Below the pieces are notes generated by a model. It had not been told where the DNA came from, did no database searches, and saw only the letters and a program-made list of their open reading frames with translations. 64,000 nt of DNA, from NCBI RefSeq assembly GCF_039655775.1, contig NZ_JBBYXJ010000002.1, positions 1,116,001 through 1,180,000 of the forward strand. Reading direction: 5' to 3'. The stretch is from Iodidimonas sp. SYSU 1G8. GTDB taxonomy: Bacteria; Pseudomonadota; Alphaproteobacteria; SMXS01. Below, piece by piece: positions 41,214 to 50,253 of this stretch (its first letter is position 1; each line of letters opens with the position of its first letter). A program made the position numbers and the translations under genes.

Positions 41214-42254
41214 ATGAGCGCGAACGACATCAACCGCCAGTGGCTGTTGAACGGACGGCCTGAAGAAAACAACCCGGTCGTCCTCGACGAGCACTTCAAG
41301 TACAACGAGGCACCGCGCCCGGAAGTAGGTCCCGGTCAGTTTCTCGTCCGTTCCATGTACCTCTCCATCGACCCGGCCATGCAGGGCTGGATGCGCGAGC
41401 TGGCCGATTACATGGCGCCCATGAAGATCGGCGACGTGATGCTGGGGCGCGCGGTGGCGCGCGTCGTTGAATCGCAGCATCCGGGATATCAGGTCGGTGA
41501 TCTGGTCTACGGTGTGTTCGGCTGGCAGGACTACTACGTCTCCGACGGCCGTGATCGGAACGGTATTCCGGTCAACAAGCAGCCGAAGAACGCGCCGCCC
41601 ACGGCGGTGCTCGGCGCGCTGGGCACCACCGGTCTGACGGCCTATTTCGGCCTGTTCGATGTGGGCCGTCCCGTGCCCGGCGACGTTGTGCTGGTCTCCG
41701 GCGCCGCTGGCGCTGTCGGCTCGCTCACGGGCCAGCTCGCCAGGCTGGCGGGCTGCAAGGTGATCGGCATCGCCGGCGGCCCCAAGAAGTGCGACTGGGT
41801 GGTCAAGGATCTGGGCTTCGATGCCTGCATCGACTACCAGACGGAGAAGGTCGCCGACCGCATCGCGGCGCTGGCGCCCGGCGGCATCAACGTGTTCTTC
41901 GACAATGTGGGCGGCTCCGTGCTGGAGGCGGGCCTCGCCAATCTGGCGATGAACGCCCGTGTCGCCCTGTGCGGCGGCATCGCCGGCTACACCAAGATCA
42001 TCCCCGGCCCGGCCAACTACATGCAGCTCATCATGAAGCGCGCGCGCATGGAAGGCTTCATCGTGGTCGATTACATGAGCCGCTGGCCGGAAGGCATGGC
42101 CCGCCTCTCGCAATGGATCGCGGAAGGTAAGCTCAAGGAGACCGTGGATGTGGCGGACGGCTTCGACAAGACGCCGAAGGCGCTGATCGGTCTTTTCAGC
42201 GGCGCCAACATGGGCAAGCAACTGGTGAAGATCGGCGACGATCCCTTCTCCTGA
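41214..42254 (+). CDS. Zinc-independent NADP-dependent oxidoreductase (MDR), paralogue 2
   Basis: 346 aa. N-terminal MSANDINRQWLLNGRPEENNP, substrate-domain YLSIDPAMQGWMR, NADP site SGAAGAVGSLTGQ and INVFFDNVGGSVL. Probable alkenal/enone reductase family member. Lies 11 nt after an acyl-CoA dehydrogenase (likely co-transcribed), suggesting reduction of an unsaturated intermediate. Convergent with the hybrid kinase. Confidence 0.9.
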   Translation: MSANDINRQWLLNGRPEENNPVVLDEHFKYNEAPRPEVGPGQFLVRSMYLSIDPAMQGWMRELADYMAPMKIGDVMLGRAVARVVESQHPGYQVGDLVYGVFGWQDYYVSDGRDRNGIPVNKQPKNAPPTAVLGALGTTGLTAYFGLFDVGRPVPGDVVLVSGAAGAVGSLTGQLARLAGCKVIGIAGGPKKCDWVVKDLGFDACIDYQTEKVADRIAALAPGGINVFFDNVGGSVLEAGLANLAMNARVALCGGIAGYTKIIPGPANYMQLIMKRARMEGFIVVDYMSRWPEGMARLSQWIAEGKLKETVDVADGFDKTPKALIGLFSGANMGKQLVKIGDDPFS

Positions 42255-42260
42255 GGGCGC

Positions 42261-43802
42261 TTAACCCGCCAGAACCTGGCGCACCTTGAGCGCCAGATCG
42301 ATCTTGCCGAACGGTTTGGCTATGAATCGCGTGGTGTCGTCGTCGGCAGGCCCGTCGGGAAACGTGCCGGCGGTATAGCCGGACATGAAAAGGACTTTCA
42401 TGTCTGGCCGCTGGCGTCTGGCCTCGTGGGCCAGCGCCATGCCACTGATGCCCTTTGGCAGCACCAGATCGGTCATCAACAGATCGATGGGCTGGTTGCC
42501 GCGCAGGATTTCGAAGGCCGTGGCGCCTTCTTCCGCCTCGATGGTCTTATATCCCAGGGACATCAGCATCCGGAGAACCAGCTTGCGGACCATCGCGTCG
42601 TCCTCCACCACCAGAACCACCTCACCTTTGGCGGCGGACGTGTCGGCGACAGGCGTGGGCGGCGCGACCTCCGCCAGATCGGCTTCGATCGCCGGGAAAT
42701 AGAGGTAGACCGTGGTGCCGTGGTCCGGGCGGGTCTCGATCTTGAGGCCACCCTGGGATTGGCGAACGAAGCCGAGCACCTGACTGAGACCCAGGCCCGT
42801 TCCCTTGCCCAGCGGCTTGGTGGTGAAGAAGGGCTCCAGTGCCTTGGCGACGATGTCGTCCGGCATGCCTGTTCCGGTGTCACCGACGGCCAGCGCCGCA
42901 TAGGCACCCGCCTGCATCTCGCCATGAATGTCCGGATCAGGGGCGGTGATATCCGCGTTCATGCCGCTAATGGTCAGGGTGCCGCCACCGGGCATCGCGT
43001 CGCGGGCATTGACCGCCAGATTGAGCAAGGCACTTTCCAGCTGACTTTGATCGGCGCGAATCTTCCACATCCCCGAAGGCATTCTGGTGTGGATATCGAT
43101 GGTTTCGTCCAGCAGGCGCCGGAGCAGTTTGGTCAGATCCGCGACCAGCGCGGGCAGGTCCAGCACCTGGGGCAGCAGCGGCTGCCGGCGTGAATAGGCC
43201 AGCAGCTGCTGGGTCAGGCTGGCGCCGCGCGATGCCGCGCGCAGCGCGTCCTGAATCATGTCGGAGAGCTCGGGACTGGGAGCGAGGTCCTTCATGAGCT
43301 CCAGATTGCCCTGTATCACCGCCAGCAGATTGTTGAAGTCGTGCGCCACGCCGCCTGCCAGTTGGCCGATCGCCTCCAGCTTCTGGGTCTGGTGCGTCCG
43401 TTCTTCCTGTTCGCTTCTCGCGGTCTCGGCCTTCTTGCGCTCAAGCGCCATCTGGATGGTCGCGTGGAGCTCCCGTTCGGAAAACGGCTTCAGCAGATAA
43501 CCATGGGGCTGGGTCTCCCGCGCCCGCGCCAGCGTCGCCTCCTCGGAATACGCCGTCAGATACACCACCGGGATGGGATTGTCGGAGGGCAGCCGCGATG
43601 CGGTTTCGATCCCGTCCATGTCGCCGTCGATCTTGATATCCATCAGGATCAGGTCGGGACGCTCCCTGCCGACACGGTCCAGGGCCTGCTGGCCCGAGGA
43701 GACGACGGCGGGCACCTCGTAACCCAGCTTTTCCAGCTGCTGCCGCAGGTGCAGGGCGACGATTCGTTCATCTTCGACAACCATGATCTTGGGCATATTC
43801 AT
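42261..43802 (-). CDS. Hybrid histidine kinase with N- and C-terminal receiver domains
   Basis: 513 aa, no signal or membrane helix, so cytoplasmic. An N-terminal receiver ([11 protein letters not shown]; phospho-Asp in [10 protein letters not shown]) is followed by a HisKA helix with [14 protein letters not shown], a HATPase domain ([15 protein letters not shown] ... GDTGTGMP ... GKGTGLGLS) and a C-terminal receiver ([21 protein letters not shown]). The receiver-kinase-receiver layout allows phosphorelay within one chain. The upstream gene (11 nt) is an HWE-type kinase, so the two likely form a relay whose output is unknown. Confidence 0.93.
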   Translation of the reverse strand: MNMPKIMVVEDERIVALHLRQQLEKLGYEVPAVVSSGQQALDRVGRERPDLILMDIKIDGDMDGIETASRLPSDNPIPVVYLTAYSEEATLARARETQPHGYLLKPFSERELHATIQMALERKKAETARSEQEERTHQTQKLEAIGQLAGGVAHDFNNLLAVIQGNLELMKDLAPSPELSDMIQDALRAASRGASLTQQLLAYSRRQPLLPQVLDLPALVADLTKLLRRLLDETIDIHTRMPSGMWKIRADQSQLESALLNLAVNARDAMPGGGTLTISGMNADITAPDPDIHGEMQAGAYAALAVGDTGTGMPDDIVAKALEPFFTTKPLGKGTGLGLSQVLGFVRQSQGGLKIETRPDHGTTVYLYFPAIEADLAEVAPPTPVADTSAAKGEVVLVVEDDAMVRKLVLRMLMSLGYKTIEAEEGATAFEILRGNQPIDLLMTDLVLPKGISGMALAHEARRQRPDMKVLFMSGYTAGTFPDGPADDDTTRFIAKPFGKIDLALKVRQVLAG

Positions 43803-43813
43803 CGAGCGCCTCG

Positions 43814-44878
43814 TTACTTGGAATGAGGGAGCGTCAGCGTGAACCGTGTCGGGTTCGATCGCTGAAGCGTGAGGTGGCCACCCACCTGATCGGCGAGGAG
43901 TGTCACCAGTTGCAGGCCCAAGGTCGGCGTGGTGTCGATATCAATGGTCTCCGGCAGACCGATGCCGTTGTCGGCAACCCAGATCGTGATGTTGTCGTCG
44001 CCATCCTGCGCCAGGCCCACGACGATACGGCCTTCCGATTGGCCGGGAAACGCATGCTTGAGCGCGTTGGAAAGCAGTTCATTGACGGCAAGCCCGCAGG
44101 GAATTGCCGTGTTGATGGGGAGCGCGACGGGCTCTGCTTCCACCGAAACCTGAATCCGTCCCGCGTCGAGGCCGTAGGAACTGGTCAGGGTCTGGGCAAG
44201 AGAGTCGATGAAACGGCTGAAATCGACGCGCGCGAAATCCTCCGACTGGTAAAGGGTCTGGTGTATCAGCGCCATCGAGCGGATGCGGTGCTGGCTCTCG
44301 CGCAACATGTCCGCGACGGCGGGGTCGTCCAGTCGCATCATCTGCAGGTTCAGGAGGCTGTCGATGATCTGCAGATTATTCTTTACCCTGTGATGGACTT
44401 CACGGAGCAGGACGTCCTTTTCCTTCAGGGCGGCCTCGATCCGCTGTTCCTTCTGTTTCCGGTCGGAAATGTCGACGATGGCCGACAGCACCATCTTGCC
44501 ATCGGCCATCTCGATTGGGTTGAGACCGATCTCCACGGGAAATTCGGTGCCGTCCTTGCGCAACGCGTAGAGGTCGCGGCCCGCGCCCATGGGCCTTGAC
44601 TCCGGATGGGCGTAGAACAGCTCCCGCAGGGGAGGGTGGTTGCCGGCAAAACGGCCGGGTACCAGCATTTCCACGGGTTGTCCCAGCATCTCGGCGCGGG
44701 TATAGCCGAACACGCGTTCTGCCTGCGTATTCACCATTTCGATCCGGCCGTGGGTGTTGATCATCACCATGGCACTGGGCGCGGCCTCCACGACCCGACG
44801 GAAACGCTCCTCACTGCTGCGAAGAACATTCTCGATCTGCTGGAGGCGCAATTCCTCCGACTGCATGGGTTCGGGCAT
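43814..44878 (-). CDS. PAS-domain sensor histidine kinase (HisKA_2/HWE-like)
   Basis: 354 aa, cytoplasmic. A PAS domain (about 20-140, RFRRVVEAAPSAMVMINTHGRI ... ISDRKQ) is followed by a dimerisation region with EVHHRVKNNLQIIDSLLNLQ (phospho-His, HisKA_2/HWE-like) and a HATPase with NELLSNALKHAFPG and DNGIGLPE. No membrane segments are visible. It lies 11 nt upstream of the hybrid receiver-kinase-receiver gene, suggesting a joint signalling pair. Confidence 0.9.
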   Translation of the reverse strand: MPEPMQSEELRLQQIENVLRSSEERFRRVVEAAPSAMVMINTHGRIEMVNTQAERVFGYTRAEMLGQPVEMLVPGRFAGNHPPLRELFYAHPESRPMGAGRDLYALRKDGTEFPVEIGLNPIEMADGKMVLSAIVDISDRKQKEQRIEAALKEKDVLLREVHHRVKNNLQIIDSLLNLQMMRLDDPAVADMLRESQHRIRSMALIHQTLYQSEDFARVDFSRFIDSLAQTLTSSYGLDAGRIQVSVEAEPVALPINTAIPCGLAVNELLSNALKHAFPGQSEGRIVVGLAQDGDDNITIWVADNGIGLPETIDIDTTPTLGLQLVTLLADQVGGHLTLQRSNPTRFTLTLPHSK

Positions 44879-45065
44879 TATGAGCGCATCTAATATTCGC
44901 CTGAGTCTGGCGGGCGCGATCCGGTAATACGGGCCGGAAAGCCAAGGGGTTCATGGACATAGTCTAGACCACATGCCAGCGGCGCACCATGGCAGGTTTT
45001 GCCGGTCCGGGCGGTGTGCTTCGCCCGTGCATGTAGTAGGCTTGCTGAAAATGAGGGAGGGCAGG

Positions 45066-46100
45066 ATGACCGACATGAACCGGCAATGGTGCGTTGCCGA
45101 CGCGCCCGGCGGCAGCGGATTGGGGCTGACTCACGAGCAGTTTGAGTACCGCGAGGCGGCCATTCCGGAGCCGCGTGACGGCGAGGTCCTGATCCGCAAT
45201 GTCTATTTCTCGTGTGATCCCATGAACCATGCCTGGGTCAAGGGGATGGAGGAACGGTTTCGGGCCATTCCCATCGGTCAGCCCATGTGCGGCGGCGTCG
45301 CGGGACGCGTCGTGGCATCGCGCCATCCGGATTTCAAGCCGGGGGACGCGGTGACCGGCTTTCTCGAGTTCGCCGATTACGTCACCACGGGCGCCTTCGA
45401 CCGCACTGGTACACCGCTGCAGCGTATTCCTACGGACTTTTCGCTGGCGTCGGGCCTTGCGACGCTGGGCATGACCGGCCTGTGCGCCTATTTCGGTCTC
45501 GCGGACATCGGCAAGCCCACGCTTGGTGACACAGTCGTGGTTTCCGGCGCGGCGGGCGCCATCGGCACCATCGCGGGCCAGCTCGCGAAGCTGAGCGGCG
45601 CCCGGGTCATCGGCATTGCCGGCGGCGGGTCCAAATGCGCCATGCTGACCGGTGAACTGGGCTTCGACGCGGCCATCGACTACAAGGCCGAGGATGTGGC
45701 GGCGCGCATGGCGGAATTGGCGCCGCGCGGCATCGATGTCTTCTTCGACAATGTGGGCGGCGGCATTCTGGACGCGGCGCTGGCCAACATGGCCCATGGC
45801 GGGCGCATCGTCATCTGCGGCGGCATCGCCGGATACAACGCGCAGGCGCCGGGTTTGCATAACCACATGGCGCTCGCCATGCGCGGCTGCACCATGGCGG
45901 GATTTTTCTTCTTCGATCATGTTGGGCGGTTCGCCGAGGGCGTGGCCCGGCTCGCCGACTGGATGCGGGGTGGTCATATAAAGGAAGTCCTCGATATCGC
46001 CGATGGCTTCGACAAGGTTCCGGAAGCGGCGCTGGGTCAGTTCATGGGCGCCAACCGGGGTAAGCAGCTCGTCAAGATCGTCGAAGATCCTGGAACATGA
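45066..46100 (+). CDS. Zinc-independent NADP-dependent oxidoreductase (MDR), paralogue 3
   Basis: 344 aa from ATG 45066 (GGAGG at 45056-45060); an earlier in-frame start at 44973 is not needed. N-terminal MTDMNRQWCVADAPGG, YFSCDPMNHAWVKG, NADP site SGAAGAIGTIAGQ, IDVFFDNVGGGILDA and GANRGKQLVKIVEDP are the same family marks as in the two other copies. Stands alone with its own promoter region; substrate unknown. Confidence 0.9.
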   Translation: MTDMNRQWCVADAPGGSGLGLTHEQFEYREAAIPEPRDGEVLIRNVYFSCDPMNHAWVKGMEERFRAIPIGQPMCGGVAGRVVASRHPDFKPGDAVTGFLEFADYVTTGAFDRTGTPLQRIPTDFSLASGLATLGMTGLCAYFGLADIGKPTLGDTVVVSGAAGAIGTIAGQLAKLSGARVIGIAGGGSKCAMLTGELGFDAAIDYKAEDVAARMAELAPRGIDVFFDNVGGGILDAALANMAHGGRIVICGGIAGYNAQAPGLHNHMALAMRGCTMAGFFFFDHVGRFAEGVARLADWMRGGHIKEVLDIADGFDKVPEAALGQFMGANRGKQLVKIVEDPGT

Positions 46101-46208
46101 ACGCCAGATAAACAGATGCCGATAGAATTATTTGAAAAATCTCCGAAGGGTTTTCCGAAGAGCTGCGTTAAAGGCAAGGTCTAACGAAGACGATCACGGA
46201 GAGAAAAC

Positions 46209-46718
46209 ATGGCTAATAAGGTTCTGATCACGGCGCTGGTCACGGGTTTCGCAATGACGTCCGGTGTGGGCGCGGCGTTTGCCGGTTCTCATGAGGGCCA
46301 TGGTCCCGGCGGGCACAAGACCAAGATGCTCGAGATGCTGGACACCAACAAGGATGGCTCCATCAGCAAGGCGGAATTCGAGGCCAAGCGCGGCAATGAA
46401 TTCTCGGCGGCCGACGCCAACAAGGACGGCGCGGTCACGCCGGCTGAACTCACGGCCTATCACGAAAAGAAGATGGAAGAGCGCAAGGCCGAACGCCAGA
46501 AGCGCATGTTCGACCGCCTCGACACGAACAAGGACGGCAAGGTCTCCAAGGAGGAGTTCGCGGCCGGCGGCATGTTCGAGCGGATGGACAAGAACAAAGA
46601 CGGCAAGATCACCGCTGACGAAATGCAGTGGAAGGGCAAGCGCGGTCACGGCCACGGCGGCCATGACAAGGACGGCCCCGACAAGGACGGTCCTGACGGG
46701 GACGATGCCGCTGAATAA
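46209..46718 (+). CDS. Exported EF-hand calcium-binding protein
   Basis: 169 aa with a signal peptide (about 1-25, ending AAFAGS). Four EF-hand loops start at about residues 45 (DTNKDGSISKAE), 69, 105 and 127, each with the D-x-N/D-x-D-G pattern. His/Gly-rich segments flank them (GHGPGGH and GHGHGGHD), and the tail is Asp/Lys-rich. Probably a periplasmic Ca2+ buffer or sensor. Two direct TCCGAAG elements lie upstream (about 46142-46162) and a strong terminator follows. Confidence 0.9.
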   Translation: MANKVLITALVTGFAMTSGVGAAFAGSHEGHGPGGHKTKMLEMLDTNKDGSISKAEFEAKRGNEFSAADANKDGAVTPAELTAYHEKKMEERKAERQKRMFDRLDTNKDGKVSKEEFAAGGMFERMDKNKDGKITADEMQWKGKRGHGHGGHDKDGPDKDGPDGDDAAE

Positions 46719-46741
46719 TCCGGCATTGCCGTGACGGAATC

Positions 46742-46771
46742 GGGCGCCCGGCCATGGCCGGGCGCCCTTTT
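46742..46771 (+). terminator. Rho-independent terminator after the EF-hand gene
   Basis: A perfect palindrome runs from 46742 to 46767 (arms GGGCGCCCGGC, loop about CATG) and is followed by TTTT at 46768-46771. Confidence 0.9.
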
Positions 46772-46840
46772 CGTTTGTGCGCTCGCTTGGTCCGGCGGCG
46801 CGGGCGTGGCATCCTCTCGCTTCATCGCAGGAGACGCTTC

Positions 46841-47725
46841 ATGCCACGGATTACCGCCAACGGCCTCGCCATCGAATATGACGAACGCGGCCCGGCCGAC
46901 GCACCCGCCATTCTGTTGGTCATGGGGCTCGGCGCGCAGATGCTGCTCTGGCCCGACCGGTTCTGCAGTGGGCTCGCCGAGCGGGGATACCGGGTCATCC
47001 GCTTCGACAACCGCGACATCGGCCTCTCCCAGAAGCTGGACAGCGCGGGCATCCCCGATCTGGCGGCCCTCGGCAAGGCGCTGGCGGCGGGCGAGGCGGT
47101 GAGCGTGCCCTATCTGCTCGCCGACATGGCCGCCGACGCGGCCGGTGTTCTGGACGAGCTCGGCGTCGGCAAGGCGCATGTGGTCGGCGCCAGCATGGGC
47201 GGCATGATCGCCCAGCTCGTCGCGGCCCGATATCCCGGCCGGGTCCGTTCGCTGACTTCCATCATGTCGACCAGTGGCCGCCCCGGTTTGCCACCCGGCG
47301 CTCCCGAGGCGACGGCGGCGCTCATGTCGCGACCGGCTGGCTTCGACCGCCAATCGGTGGTGGATCATGGCGTCAAGCTGGCCAAGGTCATCGGAAGTCC
47401 CGGATATCCGGTCCCGGACGAGATCGTCCGTTCGTTCACGGAAAAACTCTACGACCGCTCGTTCTATCCCCTAGGCATGCTACGGCAATATGCCGCCATC
47501 ATGGCGTCCGGTTCCCGAGAGACGGTGCTGCCCGGCATCGCGGCGCCGGCGCTGGTCATACACGGCGATGCCGATCCGCTGCTGCCGCTCGCCCATGGCG
47601 AGGATACCGCCCGACTGATCCCCGGCGCGAGGCTGGAGGTGATCGAGGGCATGGGGCACAATTTCCCGCCGCAGCTCAATGACCGGCTGGCCGATCTGAT
47701 CGCCGCTCACGCCGGGGCGGCGTGA
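46841..47725 (+). CDS. Alpha/beta-fold hydrolase
   Basis: 294 aa from ATG 46841 (AGGAG 7 nt upstream); a longer frame to 46754 overlaps the terminator. The nucleophile elbow is VVGASMGGMI, the acid is in VIHGDADPLLP and the His in GMGHNFPPQ. FDNRDIGLSQ is common in esterase-type members. Substrate unknown. Ends 3 nt before the convergent exported hypothetical. Confidence 0.9.
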   Translation: MPRITANGLAIEYDERGPADAPAILLVMGLGAQMLLWPDRFCSGLAERGYRVIRFDNRDIGLSQKLDSAGIPDLAALGKALAAGEAVSVPYLLADMAADAAGVLDELGVGKAHVVGASMGGMIAQLVAARYPGRVRSLTSIMSTSGRPGLPPGAPEATAALMSRPAGFDRQSVVDHGVKLAKVIGSPGYPVPDEIVRSFTEKLYDRSFYPLGMLRQYAAIMASGSRETVLPGIAAPALVIHGDADPLLPLAHGEDTARLIPGARLEVIEGMGHNFPPQLNDRLADLIAAHAGAA

Positions 47726-47728
47726 CGG

Positions 47729-48250
47729 CTACAGGCCGGCGGTGGCGGCAAGTCGGGCGACGAGGTTCCTGAGCTGCCGCATCCCGCATTCCGTCCCGGC
47801 CTCGCCGGACATGCCATCGCCGTCGGCATCCTGTCCCTGGTCGAGCTGAGCAAGGCGTGCGGCGATGAGCTGATGGTCGGCGCCGGGCGCGCGGGCAAAA
47901 GCCGCGAGTGCCAGCGCCCGATCGACCATGCCGTCGGCGCATGCCTCTGCGCGGACCGCTGTGGCCTTGAGGCCTTCCGCGCCCTTGCCTTGAGCCGCCA
48001 GAGCGGCATTCGCCGCGATGGCGGCCACGGAGCGGACAAAACCGCCATCGTCGGCGTCCAGTTCCGCCGCCGCGTTTTCCGGTTTGGCGATGGCGGCCCG
48101 CAGGTGACTTTCCGCCCGATCCAGCAGTGCGAGACCGCCCGGGGTCGCGGGCGACCCGCGCACTATGTTGATGATGGGCTGCCGGTCAATTTCCTGCGCC
48201 ATGGCCGCCTGCGGGAGCAGGAGAAGGGCGATGAGCGGGAGTCGGGTCAT
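47729..48250 (-). CDS. Small exported protein of unknown function with an EF-hand/dockerin-like loop
   Basis: 173 aa, not recognised. A signal peptide (about 1-19, ending AMAQE) is followed by an Ala-rich helical region with scattered Cys (EACADGM, TECGMRQ). A DADGDGMSGEAG segment (about residues 142-153) resembles a calcium-binding loop. It overlaps the yjbQ stop by 4 nt and is the last gene of a minus-strand run, so it may just be a hitch-hiker. Confidence 0.7.
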   Translation of the reverse strand: MTRLPLIALLLLPQAAMAQEIDRQPIINIVRGSPATPGGLALLDRAESHLRAAIAKPENAAAELDADDGGFVRSVAAIAANAALAAQGKGAEGLKATAVRAEACADGMVDRALALAAFARAPGADHQLIAARLAQLDQGQDADGDGMSGEAGTECGMRQLRNLVARLAATAGL

Positions 48251-48663
48251 GCGCCGATCACATGCAACGCGACCTCGCGCCGGTGCGGCCGGTCACGGTG
48301 TTCGAACACGTAGATCCCCTGCCAAGCGCCCAGTACCATGCGGCCCTTCGACACAGGAATGGACAGCTGCGTTTGCGTCAGCGCTGCGCGAATATGCGCG
48401 GGCATGTCGTCCGGCCCTTCGGCATCGTGGCGATAAGGCACCGCCCGGGGCGCGATCCGCGCGAAGAAATCCTGCAGGTCACGCAACACGTCTGGATCGG
48501 CGTTCTCCTGGATCGTCAGCGAGGCGGAAGTGTGCCGGATGAACAGGGTGAGCAGACCATCGGACAAGGGCTGGCCAGAGAGCCAGCCCTTGACGGGGGA
48601 TGTAATGTCGATGAGGCCGGGACCCGGGGTCGGGATCGTCAAACTGGTCTGGAACTGCTTCAC
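48247..48663 (-). CDS. YjbQ/UPF0047 family protein
   Basis: 138 aa from GTG 48663, the normal family length; a longer frame to 48732 is possible but unlikely. Family marks are RHTSASLTIQENADPDVL and the C-terminal GAWQGIYVFEHRDRPHRREVALHVIG with conserved His and Asp/Glu. Called a secondary thiamine-phosphate synthase on the basis of an E. coli protein; the true role is not settled. Part of a closely spaced minus-strand run. Confidence 0.88.
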   Translation of the reverse strand: MKQFQTSLTIPTPGPGLIDITSPVKGWLSGQPLSDGLLTLFIRHTSASLTIQENADPDVLRDLQDFFARIAPRAVPYRHDAEGPDDMPAHIRAALTQTQLSIPVSKGRMVLGAWQGIYVFEHRDRPHRREVALHVIGA

Positions 48664-48683
48664 CCGGAACCCCGGCGCTGCCT

Positions 48684-49373
48684 CTACTGGGCGGCAGGGT
48701 GCGACATGGCGCGCAGGGTGTCCAGCACCCATGTCTCGCGCGCGGGGTCTTCCGGCGAGGCGAACGATACCGCGAGAACGTCGCTCGTTACCGTCCCGGT
48801 GACGACGGGAGTCGCCAGCACGTTGCGGTCCAGCAGGGTGGCGATCTGGCGGCCGGCGTTGGCGTTGGTCAGGGCCGCGACCATCTGGCTGCCTTCCGGG
48901 CTCAGCTTCAGCATCAGGGCGGCGGCGCCGCGGTTGTTCTGCGCCTCTGAGACCGCCTCGATCTTGTCGGACAGATCAATGGACGTGCCCACCGCCCAGA
49001 TATCCACCCTGTCAGGCGCTTCCAGCGCGTCGATCTCGTCCATGGCCACGCCGCTCTCCACCAGCGGGATCAGGCCGGCGTCGGCATAGAGGTCTTCGTC
49101 GGGGGAAACTTCGCGGAGCACGCGGTTGCCGCGCACGATCAGCAGGGTATCGCCGTCATGGGCGTCGAGAAAGGTCTCGAGCCTTCCTGTATCCACATCG
49201 CCGGGACGCGCGACCGGGCCAAGTTCTGCCTCGTTGCCGGCAAGATCGAGCTGGCCGGGCGTGAACGAGAACATGCCTTCGACAGGCGCCATGTAGAGGC
49301 GGTTTTCCTCGGCATGGGCGGCGGACATGGAGGCCGTGCCGAGAAGGACGACGGCGAGAAGGGTGCGGATCAT
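48684..49373 (-). CDS. Exported protein with a SecD P1-head-like domain
   Basis: 229 aa from ATG 49373, with a signal peptide (about 1-22, ending SAAHAEE). The C-terminal half, with ALMLKLSPEGSQMVAALTNA, NAGRQIATLLDRNVLATPVV and a following Val/Ser-rich stretch, resembles the periplasmic P1-head domain of SecD (IAIVLDGKVISAPVI pattern). No membrane helices follow, so it is a free-standing periplasmic protein. Function unknown. It lies 20 nt upstream of the YjbQ gene and 76 nt from the TIGR03084 gene. Confidence 0.7.
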   Translation of the reverse strand: MIRTLLAVVLLGTASMSAAHAEENRLYMAPVEGMFSFTPGQLDLAGNEAELGPVARPGDVDTGRLETFLDAHDGDTLLIVRGNRVLREVSPDEDLYADAGLIPLVESGVAMDEIDALEAPDRVDIWAVGTSIDLSDKIEAVSEAQNNRGAAALMLKLSPEGSQMVAALTNANAGRQIATLLDRNVLATPVVTGTVTSDVLAVSFASPEDPARETWVLDTLRAMSHPAAQ

Positions 49374-49449
49374 GGCGCTACTCCAGAAGGGATGGCTGCT
49401 GTCTGAACGTCTTCCATGCAGCCAAGTTCCGCCGGCGCAACGATCCATC

Positions 49450-50253
49450 TCAGCGCTGGAGGAACCGCGTTCCCGGCGGCGGCGGATCTTCCGGCGCGCC
49501 CGCGAAACACTGCGCCATGGCCATCCAGCGCCCGGCGGTGTCCCCCGTTGTCCTCAGGCCGGTATCAGCCACGTTCCGTACCTGGGTGACGACCTGACAG
49601 AAGTCGGTGGCTTCGCCCTCGATCCTGTTGTCCTCGCTCGGCTCGTGCCATTCCCAGATGTCGCCGGAAGGCGCCGTCAGACGAACGTAAGGCGGGTTGG
49701 CGGGCGGCTCCAGGCCCCGGTTGACGAAGGTCCAGCCATAGGTGTTGATGCCGATGACGGCGATGTTCCGGATACGATCCGTATCGATCCGCTCGACACC
49801 GAGCACATCGTAAACGGCCTGGCCATGCGCCCATGTTTCCATGAGGCGGGCGGTGATGCTGGAGCGCACAGACATGTCGGGGCCGCCCCACTTCACCCGT
49901 TTCTTCGGGTCCGCCTCGGCAAACTGTCCGGCGATGTCGCGGGTGAGGTCCCGCCACTGGTGCAGCAGTTGCTGGTTCTTCACCCCGGCCAGCCAGTCAT
50001 GGTTGAACTGCAGATGGCTGCCGCCCGCCTTGATGACGTCGCCGATGCGGGCGCGGAAGGCGACGAAGCCATCGCTGTCGCGCAGGGTCAGGCCGGCGGC
50101 GAAGTTCCATAGATGGAGATGGGCGATGACATCGTTGATGGTCCAGCCCTTGAACTGGGTGACCGTCGCCCAGTCCTCCTCCGCCAGCGGCTCCAGCAGC
50201 GCGTAGAGCGCCTCGCTTTCGTCAAGGAAGTCCTGGGCCTGTTCGATGGTCAT
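49450..50253 (-). CDS. TIGR03084-family DinB-like metal-binding protein
   Basis: 267 aa from ATG 50253. The N-terminal DinB/mycothiol-transferase-like four-helix fold is seen in WATVTQFKGWTINDVIAHLHLWN; the likely metal His are there and in METWAHGQAVYDVLG. The C-terminal half includes VRLTAPSGDIWEWHEP, typical of the TIGR03084 subgroup. Family found in actinobacteria and sphingomonad-like degraders, function unknown. One-base overlap with the SDR stop (TAATG). Confidence 0.83.
   Translation of the reverse strand: MTIEQAQDFLDESEALYALLEPLAEEDWATVTQFKGWTINDVIAHLHLWNFAAGLTLRDSDGFVAFRARIGDVIKAGGSHLQFNHDWLAGVKNQQLLHQWRDLTRDIAGQFAEADPKKRVKWGGPDMSVRSSITARLMETWAHGQAVYDVLGVERIDTDRIRNIAVIGINTYGWTFVNRGLEPPANPPYVRLTAPSGDIWEWHEPSEDNRIEGEATDFCQVVTQVRNVADTGLRTTGDTAGRWMAMAQCFAGAPEDPPPPGTRFLQR

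Noticed and set aside
46101-46208. EcfG/sigma-factor promoter upstream of the EF-hand gene
   Set aside because: GGAAC occurs near 46091, inside the end of the preceding gene, but no matching downstream GTT box is found at a suitable distance.
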